This document shows, piece after piece, positions 12,202 through 21,483 of a stretch of DNA of 64,000 nucleotides; the first letter of the stretch is position 1; the number at the start of each line of letters is the position of its first letter. This DNA is from Timema cristinae. Its lineage: Eukaryota; Arthropoda; Insecta; Phasmatodea; Timematidae. The notes beneath the pieces are model-generated. The model was not told where the DNA came from. It ran no database searches and saw only the letters and a list, made by a program, of their open reading frames with translations. The position numbers were made by a program, and so were the translations under genes. The stretch covers positions 53,438,410 through 53,502,409 of the forward strand of contig JBCFYV010000001.1 of NCBI GenBank assembly GCA_039000515.1, given 5' to 3'.

Positions 12202-12922
12202 TGACAAGCTATGTCACATTAAATCCCTTGAAACTAGCTATGAAGAATATTTGCAAGATGGGTGAGCAATAACAATTGTTTAACACTGAATAACCACTGT
12301 GAAGGAACTGCTGGTTTTGGAGATAAGCTGGATCTTTGCTCTCCCATGTTTAACTGTTGCCAAATCTCACGGCTCTCATTTGCTATGATGTGAATGAGAA
12401 AGCTATTTTACTTGAGATTTCTTCATTAGTAAACAATGTGTCATGGTGGGAATAAGTAAATGAGAGGCAAACATATTTTCCAGGGAAGTCTTTGTAGCTA
12501 AAGCCTATTCTATAAACGTTGATTTATTTTTGCGGAGGGGGGGGGGGGCGGGGGGAGTGAGGAGAGGGGAATGAAAGTGCTAACAACTTTACTTCATTTT
12601 CTTCATATTATTACAATCATATGTATTATATAAAACTTTACTTGACTCATAATTAATAAACAAACACAATGGAACTGTCAGTGAACTACACATTATCTTT
12701 AAAAAAAATAGTACATTTTTTCATTTCACAATCATTTGCACAAAAATACCATTTATATACCAGCTAGCCAATGTCGGTAACAGGCGAACTTAACATGAAT
12801 AGAAGCTGAAAACGGCCAACCCCTCATTCCGTTCTTTTAATTCATGAAATAACCTTTTTAAAAAAACCAATCAGACAAAGAAAAAACAAACAAATTTGGC
12901 TTGGTTAGGTTCTGAACCATGG
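12201..12922. other. Unassigned intronic DNA
   Basis: Nothing recognised. G-run with one C at about 12535-12557. Confidence 0.5.
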
Positions 12923-13258
12923 TTATACTATAAGTGTGCAAAATGTCATTTTTCTAGGTTGTCTAGGAGCTTCTAGAGGCTCTAGACACACACACACACA
13001 CACTAGAAACTTATATAAGTTATAGTTGAAACTCTTTGGTTCATCATTTTCTGGACCGTCAATTCCTATAGTCTGGCACGTTTTGAATCTGCCGCCATCA
13101 GTTTGTGAGGTGTCCACTAGCAGTTCAAAGGCACCGACGTTGTTTATATCTGCAGCCGAGAGTTTTAGTTGTCTATTCTTGTTTTGGCTTGTATTCTGGT
13201 TGTATTTTAGCTCTTGATGATATCTTCCAATAAACCAACAGTTGTGAAAGGTGGTGTA
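12923..13258 (-). CDS. Orphan open reading frame, unrecognised
   Basis: The minus-strand frame stays open for 111 codons between the stop at 13259-13261 and the stop at 12923. It has a balanced, protein-like composition, for example GAFELLVDTSQTDGGRFKTC and IGIDGPENDEPKSFNYNLYK, before degenerating into a translated GT dinucleotide repeat. The good part could be an exon of about 80-90 residues ending near 12997-13010, where GT donors exist, or part of a mobile-element protein. It lies in the furin intron on the opposite strand. I do not recognise the family, and chance openness is possible. Confidence 0.2.
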   Translation of the reverse strand, partial: YTTFHNCWFIGRYHQELKYNQNTSQNKNRQLKLSAADINNVGAFELLVDTSQTDGGRFKTCQTIGIDGPENDEPKSFNYNLYKFLVCVCVCLEPLEAPRQPRKMTFCTLIV

Positions 13259-13262
13259 TTAT

Positions 13263-14814
13263 CTTCTTTATTCTAACTTGTATGAAATAGCAATAAGTAT
13301 GTTGAGTGATGTGGCAAGCCTAGGGCCCAGGTATAAGAGTTTTGTAAAGGGTTCTTAGAAGTTGAATTTTGTGGTTCGATACTTGTCAAGTCCCAAGGGT
13401 GCTGGACTAAAGAGTTTTAGCTATATTTATAATTATGTGTTTGTCCTAACTGTGGGTGGTTCACGGTATAACCTCCCATCAAAGGTAATTAATAATATTC
13501 CATCGGTGCGTTCCAAGAGGCATGGCTTGTATCTATATATCTGGAGTCCTAGGGGAGCTATAGGGAGGAATTAATATTGGATGAATGAATCAGCGGTTGG
13601 TACGCGGTATTCTATATATTTTCTTTTTTACTTTGGCTATTTGGCGAGTCGCAAATTTTGAGAGCCCCCATAAAAAAATTTAGTCATATAGTATTCTTGA
13701 ACCATCATACCTTAACACCCCCCCCCCCCCACACACACACACATATCCTGTGAGATCCCAATGGAATTTTCACTTGCCATTAATTATTCCTACACCCTTA
13801 AATTGTTAAGGGCTACTATCTTCCCTGCAAATTTTCAGCCAGGATTTTGTTTAAATAATGTCCATAGAAGAATATGTCTATTTATCGTAGGAAACAAGAA
13901 AAATCTCATTTTGAAAAACAAATCAATGTTGTTCAGAGTGTTTAACACAAACGGGTTGTGAGAAGTGGTGAAAAAAGATAATATTGTTCAGTTGCTAATA
14001 TTAGAGTAAGTGTGTGTATACTCGCCAATTAAAGAGGGTAGTGTTATCAGTACATATACAATAAACATTACAGAGTTAAGTTTATTTTATTTCCTTTCTT
14101 TCCATTTCGTAAATTGGCGTCCAGGGTACGATATAGCAGGGAATAGATGAGGCAACCCACTTCGAAAACTAGCTTCAAATTCCCCAAGTAGACAACAACG
14201 TTAAGAACAGTTGATGGAAAATGGCTGGATGATGATGAATAAGCAAGGGCTGACTGTTAAGGCATAGTACCATTATCTTCAACCAACATTTAGTTTCAGA
14301 ATTACTACCGCACCATAGCAAGGTCCGTTTCAAACTGAAAGTTTGTTTTTCCCTCGTGCCTAGTATAAAACCATGTGGTCATAGAACGTTATGAGAGTGG
14401 CATGCTACATGTCATCCCCTGTGGAAGAAAAAAGCATACGCTGGTAATTTTTGTACTGCAAGCTGAGGAACATCGTGTGCCCACACATTGCCCTGTGGCG
14501 CTTAGCCCAGTATCGGATGGGCGCTTTGTCTCCAGGTGTAGTATTTTTTTTATTGGCATCCACAATAGCATTGTGGTTTTATTTGACCACAGGCAACGAA
14601 TTTTGATTAATTGCTTATTTGATTCTAGTAGAGCGTATATAATAAATAGAATCGGAATATCTATATGCATATATCTATAAATATATTTATAGATTTGATG
14701 TTTACAGCTCAACCAAACAGAGTTATTTCTCACAGAAAACTTCCTGCTCTTGCCCATGACCTCATTTAACTTTCATATTTTATAAGAATCCCTAGAACAA
14801 AACCTAAATTTATT
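13263..14814. other. Unassigned intronic DNA
   Basis: Contains C-run plus (AC)n at about 13707-13743 and a SINE tail-like scrap (CACAAACGGGTTGTGAGAAG) near 13946. No supported gene. Confidence 0.45.
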
Positions 14815-15796
14815 ACATAACGTGATCTTAAGCATATTGATAGAGAAGGAGGATGAATTAATGTCTTGGCATATGATGTACACAGTTGACACTATTGATG
14901 AGAAAGTAAAATTAATATACTGAAATGATAATCGAAACGTATGATAAACATCGATCCATTAAAACTAGATGCATTACTAGACCTACATCACCCTGGATGA
15001 CTATATATATTCTTACACTAATGACGAGACGTGATGCAGCTTATGCAAAATTTAGACGTGACTCAAAAAGAGTATTAAATATTGTATATAACAGTTTTGA
15101 ATCGTACAAACAATTATGTAACAAATGTACACATGAAGTATAAGAATTTAAATGAAGTATTAACTCAATATTTCTAGTTCTCGCTCACCCCAAAAATTAC
15201 TTTGGTAAAAATTTGCATGAAATAGGAGTAAACAATAAACAAAATAACGAATCTTCAACGGACATTCTACCCGATTATTTTAATGTATACTTACTAACTC
15301 TCGAATTCAGTAGGCACTTTTCTAAAGAGATACATTATAAAAATAATACAACACAATATCCTATTAAAAAATAATATACTTATTAAAGTGACGTATAAAA
15401 GTCCATCATGCGATTAAAACCCAAACCAGGGGTTATGAGATATCTAGTATATTAATAAAATAAGTTTGCGTTTTTCTTATTATAATATATAATGCTAGCT
15501 GTTCTTTAAGGAATGATCACTTTACAACTGTTTGGAAGTGGGCTGAACTAATACCCTTGCCCAAAATGTATCATCATAGTAGTATTATTGAATATCGACC
15601 TTTAAGTATTCTTCCCTCTTTGTCAACAGTATTGAAGTTCTTGGTCACTCGTCAGATTTACGAGGCTATCAATGAACATGGACTATTATCTATTTACCAA
15701 TAAGGTTTTAGTCCTGGTCACAGCACATGTACAGCTTTAATCGATGCTACTAATGATATTAACCTTGCCATGGGCAGTCGTAATTTAACTCTTTAA
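14815..15796 (+). pseudogene. Jockey-like non-LTR retrotransposon remnant (endonuclease end to early RT)
   Basis: Fragments in several frames follow the order of a Jockey/CR1-group ORF2. Near 14815-14915 come R-D-L-K and SWHMMYTVDTIDEKVKLIY (end of the endonuclease region). At 14925-15143 come YDKHRSIKT, SPWMT and RRDAAYAKFRRDSKR (linker). At about 15190-15330 are KNYFGKNLHEIGV and LPDYFNVY. At 15491-15796 the early reverse-transcriptase motifs appear: WKWAELIPLPK, EYRPLSILPSLSTVLKFLV, HGLLSIYQ, then a TAA stop at 15701, then GFSPGHSTCTALIDATNDIN. The copy ends before the catalytic YxDD box. Stops and frameshifts make it non-functional. Confidence 0.85.
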
Positions 15797-16145
15797 ATAG
15801 TTTTGGTTTTAGGCCGCCAATCCTCAATGCATCTTGGCCTCTGCTTCCGCCTTCAGCTCCCAGAATGTTCTTCTTTCTTTCAAGTAGTCTAATATTTGAA
15901 TTCCCCTTCCTAAGTTATAAAAACAATTTATTTATTTTGATGGTCAGTTATAACAAGATATAGCTGTGAATGTAATATGTATTATTTAATATATTATAAT
16001 CTGATTGCCACAACTGTGAAACTAAAAACATATTAGTTTTATCAATATAGTTTTTTGTTCTTTATATAAGTTACGAATAAACCAATTAGACATTCATCCT
16101 TAGGCAAGTGTTATTAGAAGCGTTTACCAACCCCTTTTATTTATC
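15797..16145. other. Unassigned DNA after the LINE remnant
   Basis: AT-rich; nothing recognised. Confidence 0.5.
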
Positions 16146-16422
16146 TTCTTATATTAATAAAATGAAAATATTGTCTGTCTGTCTATCTGTGATGAGCATT
16201 GCACTATATATACCGCGTGGAGATTGCGGAAATTTTAAAATTAATAGCCCCTTTACACAAACATGTACACCTATAGGCTTAAACTTGAAACCTTTTGATT
16301 AGATTTTTTAAATTTAATTGAAAACTGGATCGAAATAAATGAAATAAAGATTTTTTTCTGTCTGTTTGTTTGAAGCAAAGAAATTCTTTGCTTGGGGTAA
16401 CGCAGGTAATTCTGGTCAGTAA
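16146..16422 (+). mobile_element. TGTCTGTCTG-type interspersed element
   Basis: It opens with TTATATTAATAAAATGAAAA and TTGTCTGTCTGTCTATCTG, and ends near GGGTAACGCAGGTAATTCTG. That layout is common in non-autonomous, possibly Helitron-like, repeats of many invertebrates. Class assignment is from memory of the general pattern and is uncertain. Confidence 0.4.
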
Positions 16423-16813
16423 TAATATAATATCACTAAACCAATAATAATAATTTATATTTTTTCTCCCAATAGTTTGACATTAGCTATTTTAAGCTAA
16501 TGTTTGCCATGCATAATCTCCTGCTAGTGGTCACTTACCTACTCTCCCACCGTAGATAGAGTGTAGACAGCCGCGCTAACGACCAAACCAAGTCGTAGGG
16601 ACTCCAATCAGACTGATGATCCGCTAGAAACACAAACACGTGTAAGCTTAACCCAAATCGCTAATTACCTCGTGCTAAGTGGAAGTCCTGCCATGGTAGA
16701 GAGCTCCGAGTCTATTGTTATATCAGTGATGAGGGTCTACAGGACTACCTAGGTGGACCACCTGTTCTAGTTTGACCTTTGACCCCAATTTGGAGAGCGT
16801 GTGTATTGTGATG
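16423..16813. other. Unassigned DNA
   Basis: Nothing recognised. Confidence 0.45.
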
Positions 16814-16882
16814 ATTACGTATAATGTTGTTGTCGCTCTCTGATTGGTTGTTACGTAATGTTGTGTCGCTCTCTGATTGGTT
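16814..16882. repeat. Two tandem units with inverted CCAAT motifs
   Basis: Two adjacent units of 36 and 33 bases each carry TTACGTA, TGTCGCTCTCTGATTGGTT. ATTGG is the reverse of CCAAT. Further ATTGG motifs lie near 17018 and 17079. A regulatory role is only speculation. Confidence 0.6.
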
Positions 16883-16929
16883 TTCCCCTCCCCTTCCCCC
16901 TCCTCTTACCCCTCTCCTCTCCCCTCCCC
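16883..16929. other. Polypyrimidine tract
   Basis: About 47 bases of almost pure C and T on the + strand directly after the tandem units. Such tracts can form triplex DNA. Open frames over it are low-complexity. Confidence 0.6.
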
Positions 16930-17125
16930 GTGACACCCTTTCAGCGGTTTATTATTGTCCAAACTGTTTTTTTTTATGTCTGGTTAGGATTTGGACGGCC
17001 TTTGGAGTTTTTTTTATTGGTGTGGGGAGTTTATTGTCGTAGGATTGGGATGGGCGTTAGAGTGCATTTTTTATTTATTGGCGTGCAGTTCATGGAGTCG
17101 GGCGCTCCTCCCGTGGCACCAGCAC

Positions 17126-17280
17126 GGAGCATGAACATCTTCTGACGGCAGCGTAGCGTAGAGTGAACATTGGCTCCCTCTCACAAGACTCTGTTGAACT
17201 GCTTTCCCTTCCCGAACGAAGCAGCATGAACCTCTCCTGACGACCATTTGGGGTAGAGTGTGATAAATTGGTCCCATGCC
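17126..17280. repeat. Diverged direct duplication, about 95 bp apart
   Basis: AGCATGAACATCTTCTGACG (17128) and AGCATGAACCTCTCCTGACG (17223) begin two similar blocks. Both continue with GTAGAGTG and (T)TGG(C/T)CCC. Confidence 0.55.
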
Positions 17281-17783
17281 TTGATACACCTTTCACTTCC
17301 CCCCAATCCCCCCTCCTTCAAGGCATGTGTCGCAGTGTCGTCATCGCATTGTTGCAACGCTCAATGTGGTAATGGGCTATTTTGTAACTAGAAAGCATTG
17401 ACACAGTTCTGATTATGCACAATCAGGGATTTCGGAGGCCTTACGGTGATTTTTAATCCTAATTTAGGAGCCGCTATCCCCCACTCCAAAAGTCTACAAA
17501 ATTGTTTGTTTAGTATCGTCCGTCGACACGCGCGGATGTAGGTATCCGTCATGGACCGGAGAAGTAAGGTAAAATGTTTCAGCGTTTACGTGGAGTGAGG
17601 GAGAGTATAAAACAACTCCCAGTTCATCCGAGCGAAATTCGACACTCACGACCTCTCCCGTCATAGCTAGATGAGCTTGACATTTAGATTGTGTACGCAA
17701 CATATATTCCAAACCAAATCTCTTTTGCCGGGTGCTTCATGGCCTGTAGCCACCAAACCAGAGAGAACCATATAGTGTGTATT

Positions 17784-17900
17784 TGCTTAGCTTACCCTGA
17801 ATATTTATTAAAACTTATAATGTCCGTTTACAATACGCACACACACACAGATCCCCATCGTTCTACATGTCTAATATTTAACACAAGAAAGAATTAAGGC
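17784..17900. repeat. Local duplication, copy 1
   Basis: Matches 18938-19090 over TTAGCTTACCCTGAATATTT, a CA-repeat and CTACATGTCTAATATTTAAC to AATTAAGGCT. Here a SINE fragment follows directly, which copy 2 lacks. Confidence 0.85.
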
Positions 17901-17901
17901 T

Positions 17902-18010
17902 ACCGCGTCTTACTACCCGTCTGGGACACAACCCATGGAGGATGAATGAGGAAATCGACCTCAGTACACACGCACGAAAGGGATTTGAACCCCGCCCCCT
18001 CCCTTCACCG
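17902..18010 (-). mobile_element. SINE-B fragment
   Basis: It starts with the reverse tail (CCGCGTCTTACTACCCGTC) and includes the reverse box B region GGGATTTGAACCCCGCC. The middle is deleted. Confidence 0.6.
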
Positions 18011-18319
18011 TTTATTTAGCTAATACGTGGTACCCGGTGATGCTCTTATTCTTTTATAGATTTGGTTGTATATTAAATAATTATTTTCCGGACTGCACTC
18101 ATAAACGAACACATAATATAAGAGTATAATTTTGAAGAGCAAAAATGACAGTACGCTATAATAGTTATCATTATTAACAGGTATTTTTTTAAATTTCAAC
18201 TGTAGCGAACCAAGATAGAAACTAATATCGATCAAGCGCTGGTGGGGCCGTCCTCCCGACAAAAGCCTACCATCATTTGTTTTGTTTGATATCTACTGTC
18301 TACTCTACGTGTGTAGACA

Positions 18320-18512
18320 ATTAAGTACTAATTACGTTAACGGATTGATAATTGGGAAGTTTGAATTTAGAGGAAGTGAGCCAGCATTTGCATAGAGGAA
18401 GAGCGGAGAACACCCCTAATTTACCCGACCAAAACTCGAAATTCAAACTCCCCGTCCTCGACCGTCTGGCTCCATACGAATCAAGCGCGTCAGTCAACTA
18501 CACCAACGAGGT
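18320..18512 (-). mobile_element. SINE-B without distal tail
   Basis: The reverse of the SINE-B body (GTACTAATTACGTTAACGGA, GAGGAAGTGAGCCAGCATTT) is followed by the reverse head CAACTACACCAACGAGG. Confidence 0.8.
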
Positions 18513-18536
18513 AAATTATTATAGAAACAACCGTTT

Positions 18537-18800
18537 TATTAAATACAATTTTAAACATCATTTAATGCTTGAAACTATATTTTGTTGGCATATTAATAAA
18601 TATAATTTACATAAAACAAATAAGCCACTTAAAAGCAAAGAAATTTAATGTTCACGATTATATTTTGTTGAATTAATATAACTTTAAAAAAATGCATAAG
18701 TAATATTAAATACAATTTTAAATATAATTTAATATTCGAAACTATATTTTGTTGACATACTAAATAACGTACAGACAAAACAAATTAGCCTTTAAACCGC
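18537..18800. repeat. Direct duplication of an AT-rich block
   Basis: ATTAAATACAATTTTAAACA (about 18537) and ATTAAATACAATTTTAAATA (about 18706) head two similar blocks that both contain GAAACTATATTTTGTTG and AAAACAAAT(A/T)AGCC, about 169 bases apart. Confidence 0.75.
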
Positions 18801-18892
18801 AAGCCAAAATTAGAGGAAGTGCACCCACATTTTGCAAGGAGGGAGAATAGAAAGTCTATTAGAAAACCTCCTAAATACGCTCGACGTGATGA
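18801..18892 (-). mobile_element. SINE-B body fragment
   Basis: AATTAGAGGAAGTGCACCCA and GCAAGGAGGGAGAATAG match the reverse SINE-B body. It probably belongs to the same duplication as the copy at 18320. Confidence 0.55.
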
Positions 18893-18937
18893 AGGAATTT
18901 ATTATATTTATTTTAAATTTAATACTATGCCATGGAT

Positions 18938-18993
18938 TTGTTTAGCTTACCCTGAATATTTATAAAAACTTATAATGTTCGTTTACATACGCG

Positions 18994-19025
<32 letters not shown>

Positions 19026-19090
19026 CACACACACAGAGCTTCCTATCTTTCTACATGTCTAATATTTAACACAAGAAAGAATTAAGGCTG
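18938..19090. repeat. Local duplication, copy 2, with GC/CA microsatellite
   Basis: Partner of 17784-17900. The dinucleotide tract (about 18990-19036) has grown here to GCGCGC then CACACA, against a short CA run in copy 1. Confidence 0.85.
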
Positions 19091-19297
19091 AATAAATTAG
19101 ATTTACTAAGGGAATGTATCTAAAATTTTCAGAGTTAGAAGTGAAACACGATTTATGAAAATTTACCCCCAAAAATAACTTTCTGCTAAATCAAACCCTG
19201 ACATTCCCTTTAGTCTATTCCTAAAGTGGAAACTCAAACGTGATCTGGCACACATATTATTTATAGGTCACACAAACTTGACACATTTTAGCACTGA

Positions 19298-19503
19298 TTC
19301 TTACTACCCGTTCGGGTTATGCGATTAAGTACTAGTTACACTAATGGATCAGGAATTGGGAAGTTTGAGCCCGTATTTGCGTAGAGGTAGAGTGAAAAAC
19401 TACACCCAGTTCACCCAACCGAGATTCAAACCTCGATCTCCCCCATCATGATCATACCGGTCTAACTTGAGGATGACGCCTATACTATTCGACCTCTGAA
19501 GCG
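19298..19503 (-). mobile_element. SINE-B
   Basis: The reverse tail TTCTTACTACCCGTTCGGGT leads to reverse body and head (ACCGAGATTCAAACCTCGAT, CTGAAGCGAG). Confidence 0.82.
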
Positions 19504-20198
19504 AGTTTTCATCACGTTAATTTAATATTTAGTAATGCATTAATTTATATGCATCCAAATCAATAACATGGTAGCCATTTATATTGGATGGGCTTTGCCT
19601 TTTATAAATATATAGAGTCACAAATGAATATTATTTACAAGTATATTTTTTCCATTTAAATTTATTTGAATTATTTGTGCATTTTGGAAACAGAATGGGG
19701 AAATTGTTATATTTAAACCAGTATTTCTGGCACACACGCCTTTTGGAGCATTGACATTCTGGTATATTTCCGTCCCAAATGGCCTTGTAAGTCAGTGGCT
19801 TTGACCTCTTAATAACAGGGGGCTATTCACACGCCAGAGGTGTTTGATTTATGCTGCCTTGCAGGGTCCTCTTTCTTAATATTCAACAAGTTTCGATTTT
19901 TAAATATTCATTAAAAAAAAGTAAATGAAAGACGGTACACTTAAATAGATCGAACTTTAACTGGTATTTATTTAGCACACTGTTTGGAAAAGTTTCGCCA
20001 TCCCTGATATATAAAAAGACCGTGAGGGTGCACGTTCAAGACTTCATGAAAGCTACTTTGCGGCTTATTTCGTATTAGTTACTATCGTTATTTTAGTACA
20101 GATTTACGTTCTGAATTAAGTATTGGAACATCGCCTGCGTGCGTAGGACATGATTGAGGTATCTCCACTGTCTAATAAAGGATTGTTTGTATGTGCAG
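19504..20198. other. Unassigned intron end
   Basis: Nothing recognised except the 3' splice site TGTGCAG at 20192-20198. Confidence 0.5.
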
Positions 20199-20333
20199 AA
20201 TGGCGGTGCACAAGATGGGCTGGATATGAACCTAGTCCCCGCTTGGAGCCACGGGTTTACCGGCCAAGGAGTCGTGGTGTCGATACTTGACGATGGCATC
20301 CAGACCGACCACCCAGACCTTGCTGCCAACTAC
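20199..20333 (+). CDS. Fur2: Furin-type proprotein convertase, catalytic-Asp exon
   Basis: Encodes 45 residues that follow directly from the 9027-9164 exon: NGGAQDGLDMNLVPAW, then GFTGQGVVVSILDDGIQ and TDHPDLAANY. The first D of S-I-L-D-D-G is the catalytic Asp of the Asp-His-Ser triad in this family, and H-P-D-L-A-x-N-Y is a family signature. Acceptor TGTGCAG and donor GTGAGT bound it, and both ends are phase 0. The next expected exon (D-P-x-A-S-x-D to the catalytic His region) was not found downstream, so the next intron probably runs beyond the window or the exon escaped reading by eye. No truncation or stop is seen. Confidence 0.93.
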
Positions 20334-20428
20334 GTGAGTACAACCACCAGCAGGGTTGGCACAACACTTTCATTCTTACAGAGGGGCAAACGTCGTGTCT
20401 TAAATATGTGACATTTGGTCCAATTTTA

Positions 20429-20548
20429 ATAGAAAGAGCCTTATGTAGCAGTCATAAAAACTATTAGATCTACTTTCACATATTCACACGTCAGGTCGTG
20501 TTATTTTCAGCTTTCACTTTAGATATATACTAACAATTAATATAAAAT
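20429..20548 (+). repeat. Unclassified interspersed repeat, copy 1 (5' part)
   Basis: Shares CTACTTTCACATATTCACAC and GTCAGGTC with copies at 47540 and 53943. Its continuation (GGCTGCAAAAAAGTT, TTTTTTCTAAAAGTTCC) appears at about 20823-20877, on the far side of an inserted SINE. Confidence 0.65.
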
Positions 20549-20800
20549 AGCTGCTTCAGTGGCCGCATGGTCTAACGCGCTACTCCCGCAGGAGGCTAGA
20601 CTGCCGATTTCTGATAGATCAAGGTTCGAATCTCGTTCAGGTGTACTGAGTTTAGTTTTTCAAAAATTGTTTTCCACTCTTCCTCCACGCAAATGCGGAT
20701 ATATTTCCTATTTATATAACCTTCCTAATCGTTAAAACTACTAGTGTAAATCGTGCATAAGCGTAAACCCGAACGGTTAGTAAGACGTGGTAGCAAAAAT
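20549..20800 (+). mobile_element. SINE-B, inserted in an older repeat
   Basis: Head GCTTCAGTGGCCGCATGGTC, box B AGGTTCGAATCTCG, body CCTCCACGCAAATGCGG, tail CCCGAACGGTTAGTAAGACG. It splits the unclassified repeat copy beginning at 20429. Confidence 0.88.
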
Positions 20801-20895
20801 ACTATAAAATAACAATAATATTGTAAAATGTTGGCTGCAAAAAAGTTTTTTTTTTCTAAAAGTTCCTTTTTACCATTTCTTACTATAGATATAAC

Positions 20896-21080
20896 CTACC
20901 TGCATCGGTTGTCGCATTACCTAAACGTCACTCCCGCGTTATATTGGGTTGCAGATGACGGGAGATCGTGGTTTCAATCCTGACTGAGTGTACAGAAGAT
21001 GTTATTTCCTAAATGGTTTCCCCACGCTCTCTCCGCGGATATTCGGGTACATTTACTCCACAATTCGGTTTAAGACTCTA
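20896..21080 (+). mobile_element. SINE-B, 3'-truncated
   Basis: Head TGCATCGGTTGTCGCATTAC, box B GTGGTTTCAATCCTG and body TTCCTAAATGGTTTCC are present. The shared tail is missing. Confidence 0.65.
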
Positions 21081-21194
21081 AGGTTGGTCTTGATGCGTTT
21101 CACATCCATCAGGAACAGCGCGCGCACTCAGTCCTTTAGTTGGTTAGTGCCGCCCGCCCGCCCGCTCGCACAGCACTAAGAAAGTCCTTAAAAA

Positions 21195-21470
21195 CCCGCC
21201 TTGGTGGCGTAGTTGGCTAACGCGCTAGTCGTGTTGAGCTCGACCGCCGAGGACGGGGAGATCGAGGTTCGAATCTCGTTCGGGTGAACTGGTGGTGTTT
21301 TTCCTAAATGGTTTTCCACTCTCCCTCCACGCAAATGGGGTTCACTTCTCTAATTTAAACTTCCCAATTCCCAATCCATTAGCGTAATTAGTACTTAAAG
21401 CGTATAACCCGAACGGGTAGTAAGACGCGATGCTAAAATAATAATAATAATAATAATAATATAATATAAT
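21195..21470 (+). mobile_element. SINE-B, intact with perfect target-site duplication
   Basis: Complete head (CCCGCCTTGGTGGCGTAGTT), box B GAGGTTCGAATCTCG, body, tail CCCGAACGGGTAGTAAGACG and (AAT)n. AAAGTCCTTAAAA lies on both sides (21181-21193 and 21471-21483), a perfect 13-base duplication. Probably a recent insertion. Confidence 0.95.
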
Positions 21471-21483
21471 AAAGTCCTTAAAA

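Larger units (their letters stand above)
9165..20198 (+). other. Large intron of the furin-type gene (about 11 kb)
   Basis: It runs from GTGAGT after exon 9027-9164 to TGTGCAG before exon 20199-20333. Both flanking exons are phase 0, and together they read continuously across the family's conserved W-Y-L to G-L-D-M-N-L-x-P-A-W region. The intron holds SINEs, LINE debris, duplications and an orphan frame. An undetected small alternative exon cannot be excluded. Confidence 0.85.

Noticed and set aside
13100..13650. Solo LTR with a primer-binding-like TTTGGCGAGTCGC downstream
   Set aside because: No paired LTR, no TG...CA ends and no target duplication could be found.
16824..17145. Overlapping plus-strand frames rich in Pro, Leu and Ser
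   Set aside because: They are translation of the polypyrimidine tract, with two frames open at once and no domain.
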